Source: an uncultured Syntrophomonadaceae bacterium (GTDB taxonomy: Bacteria; Bacillota; Syntrophomonadia; Syntrophomonadales; Syntrophomonadaceae). From it: a stretch of 31,995 nt of DNA. The stretch is taken from NCBI GenBank assembly GCA_944391275.1, contig CALXSZ010000123.1:1-31995 (forward strand), read 5' to 3'. A program made the position numbers and the translations under genes. This document shows, one piece after another, positions 30,148 to 31,995 of this stretch. The notes under the pieces are model-generated. The model saw only the letters and a program-made list of their open reading frames with translations. It searched no databases and was not told where the DNA came from. The stretch's first letter is position 1, and each line of letters begins with the position of its first letter.

Positions 30148-31995
30148 TTATTTCTTCTCTACTTCATACACCTGTGACTCATGCAAATAAACTACAATCT
30201 GATCATTCACATTGAAGTCGTTCCAACTTAAGTTCCGACTTCCCTCATGCAAATAAACTTCCCCATATAACCCATACGTACGATTAATAATCATGGGGCT
30301 GGCAATCATGCGCAGTTGCTCCGTGTCCGCTAAAACACTGACAAACGTTCCTTCAATCTTATCCATCCGGTAAACGGTCATATCGCCCGACGTATTCGAC
30401 AACACAATAACTCGGTCATTCACTTCTAAACTGGACAAATTCCGACTTTCCGTCTTGCTTCCATGTGTACTGTCGTTAATAATTACCGAGTCGCTCTTAA
30501 ACGTAAACGTCTCCGTCTTCCCTTCATAAGTCGTTACCTCAAACGTATCCGAATCTGTATCTACCTGGGTCACTTGCCCCGTCACGAAGGGAATTACCTC
30601 AATTTTCTTCAAGGCACTGCCTAAGAAAGTCGCGTCAATCTGGTCCCCAACCTTAAAATCATAAATGGTCGGATAATCCACATCCGGTATTACGACCTCA
30701 ATACTGCTCTTGACGTACAGCGTCCGCGAAGAGCCGGTCGGCTCGGTCACTACCAGTCGGCTGGAATCCTCCCGAATCCCCGTGACCGTATAGGCAATCG
30801 TTCGGGAAACCTCGATGTCGTCAATCACATCGTCCTCTACCTGCACATGAACGATATCCCCTTCCCGCACGTTCGAAAGCGACGCGCGGGTCACGCCTTC
30901 AATCGTCACATTCGGCGACACAGCCACCGCATAAGTTTTGGCCCGGTTCGTGCTGCTGTCCACAATTGTCATCAACATCCGGTCGGTATCGACCATCGTC
31001 ACTTCCCCCTGAATCCCGCTGATCGCCGTAATCGTATTAATTTTTCCATCCGACAGCGTGATCGACACCGTACTGCCTACTTCTATATCATCCAGGGTCG
31101 CTTCCTCTGAATCCATTAAAATCCGCACATTAGATTTCAGTTCATAACTATACGTAACGCCGGCCGGCGTTTGCAATACCAACACATCGTCCCGCGTATC
31201 AATCGCTTGAACCGTCCCTTCCAGATCCGATCCCACCAGACGGTTCTGGACGTCGATTTGCGTAATCGCTCCTTCGCTCACCTTAAAGCGAACGGCGTCG
31301 CCCTCCCGCAAACTCTTCAGCGAAGCCGAAGTATTCCCTGGAACCGTCACGTCGGTTTTATCCGAAAGCGTATAAGTTTCTTTCTGTCCGTTGACTTCAA
31401 TAATAATCAAATCCGAATCATCCGGGATCAAAATAATCTCCCCGGTAATATAGTCTCCCGATACAACTCCTAACCGTTCCACACTTTCCAGAACCCCGGA
31501 TTCTAGCGTCACTTTGACCGAATCCCCCAAATTCAGGTCGTTGATCGTAGCCACATTGACCCCTGGAATCACCACATCCAGCAGCGCCGTATAGGGATAC
31601 GTTTCAATATCTCCACCGGTTGTTTGCAGCATAAACAATTTTTGACTCGGAACAATGCGATAGATGGTCCCCTGCTTCACCACACTGCCGGAAACCGTAC
31701 TGCTCTTTAAGACAATAGACGAAATCACCCCGGTCGAAGAAACCGCCACGTCAACTTCACCTTCCGTCGGGATGCTGCTGAGCGCTAGTTCCATTCCCTC
31801 GCTATCCGTAATTCGGGTCGAATCCGTGACGCTGCCGGTCAAAAGTGAACCGTCTTCCCGGCGCACGACAATAATCGAATCCCCCTCAGATACATAGAGA
31901 ACTGTTCCGCTAATGCCCGAAGAACTTGAGGTCGTCGTTCCAGTTCCCCCGGAAGGTGTAGTCGTGGTTACCGAACCAGAACTCGTACTTTCCCC
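30148..31995 (-). CDS. Large surface protein with tandem ~70-residue beta-rich repeats, N-terminus missing
   Basis: About 615 residues visible; the frame is open through the right edge, so the apparent GTG start at 31866 is internal. The first visible part is a Ser/Thr/Gly/Pro linker (GSVTTTTPSGGTGTTTSSSS), then about eight repeats of 65-77 residues. Each has the layout G-x-V-x-x-V-D-T-x(4-6)-L-x-V, a tyrosine-containing strand, V-x-I-x-G, a S-L-x-x-(L/V)-x-x-G-D-x-V segment, and I-x-x-I at the end; clear examples begin at SGTVLYV, SGSVVKQ, EGTVQAIDT, QGEVTMVDT, TGQVTQVDT and EGTFVSV. Composition (few Cys, much Val, Thr, Ser, Asp) suits an exported beta-solenoid or OB-like stalk. S-layer or cell-wall proteins of this build often carry SLH domains at the end not seen here. 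It closes with VVYLHESQVYEVEKK. Family not identified. Confidence 0.8.
   Translation of the reverse strand, partial: GESTSSGSVTTTTPSGGTGTTTSSSSGISGTVLYVSEGDSIIVVRREDGSLLTGSVTDSTRITDSEGMELALSSIPTEGEVDVAVSSTGVISSIVLKSSTVSGSVVKQGTIYRIVPSQKLFMLQTTGGDIETYPYTALLDVVIPGVNVATINDLNLGDSVKVTLESGVLESVERLGVVSGDYITGEIILIPDDSDLIIIEVNGQKETYTLSDKTDVTVPGNTSASLKSLREGDAVRFKVSEGAITQIDVQNRLVGSDLEGTVQAIDTRDDVLVLQTPAGVTYSYELKSNVRILMDSEEATLDDIEVGSTVSITLSDGKINTITAISGIQGEVTMVDTDRMLMTIVDSSTNRAKTYAVAVSPNVTIEGVTRASLSNVREGDIVHVQVEDDVIDDIEVSRTIAYTVTGIREDSSRLVVTEPTGSSRTLYVKSSIEVVIPDVDYPTIYDFKVGDQIDATFLGSALKKIEVIPFVTGQVTQVDTDSDTFEVTTYEGKTETFTFKSDSVIINDSTHGSKTESRNLSSLEVNDRVIVLSNTSGDMTVYRMDKIEGTFVSVLADTEQLRMIASPMIINRTYGLYGEVYLHEGSRNLSWNDFNVNDQIVVYLHESQVYEVEKK

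Overview
The window looks like chromosome of an anaerobic, probably spore-forming member of the Bacillota (Clostridia or Negativicutes; I cannot decide which). The reasons are a pyruvate:ferredoxin-oxidoreductase-type enzyme, a T-box leader, a Veg protein, a YhcN/YlaJ-type spore lipoprotein, consensus sigma-A promoters, strong Shine-Dalgarno sites with frequent TTG and GTG starts, and the order abrB-metG-tatD-yabE-ksgA, which follows the Bacillus subtilis abrB-metS-yabD-yabE-rnmV-ksgA block with insertions and without rnmV.

Layout. 1-3100 (minus): a T-box leader, an acyl-CoA ligase and the start of a 2-oxoacid:ferredoxin oxidoreductase. 3128-3799: a ribbon-helix-helix regulator facing a SLOG-fold gene across a palindrome. 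3800-4510: AT-rich, no gene, nested hairpins. 4513-4990: two promoters, veg and a terminator. 5127-6854 (minus): asparaginase and a DUF975 membrane protein. 7103-10136 (plus): a dynamin-like GTPase coupled to a DUF697-like membrane protein. 10165-11407: six tRNA genes (Ser UGA, Ser GCU, Arg ACG, Arg CCU, Ser CGA, Ser GGA) with a tadA gene broken by an amber codon. 11408-12057: remnants, including an XRE regulator pseudogene. 12058-12459 (minus): a small membrane protein. 12584-19642 (minus): a complete F1Fo ATP synthase operon atpZ-B-E-F-H-A-G-D-C with a terminator-like hairpin between atpE and atpF. 19914-20165 (minus): abrB-type regulator. 20470-23236 (plus): metG and tatD. 23484-25032 (minus): a PaaI-type thioesterase split by an ochre codon and a zinc-ribbon protein whose SHOCT tail is detached by a homopolymer frameshift. 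25124-29425 (plus): yabE-like 3D protein, YhcN-like lipoprotein, ksgA and a WalJ-like metallo-hydrolase. 29615-31995 (minus): a small membrane protein and a repeat-rich surface protein cut by the window edge.

Most genes are housekeeping: translation (tRNAs, metG, ksgA, tadA), energy (atp, the oxidoreductase) and envelope or spore functions. The less ordinary items are the T-box placed on an acyl-CoA ligase and oxidoreductase pair, the amber codon in tadA inside the tRNA cluster that contains its substrate, three broken reading frames within 14 kb, the intercistronic hairpin after the c-subunit gene, and the dynamin pair.
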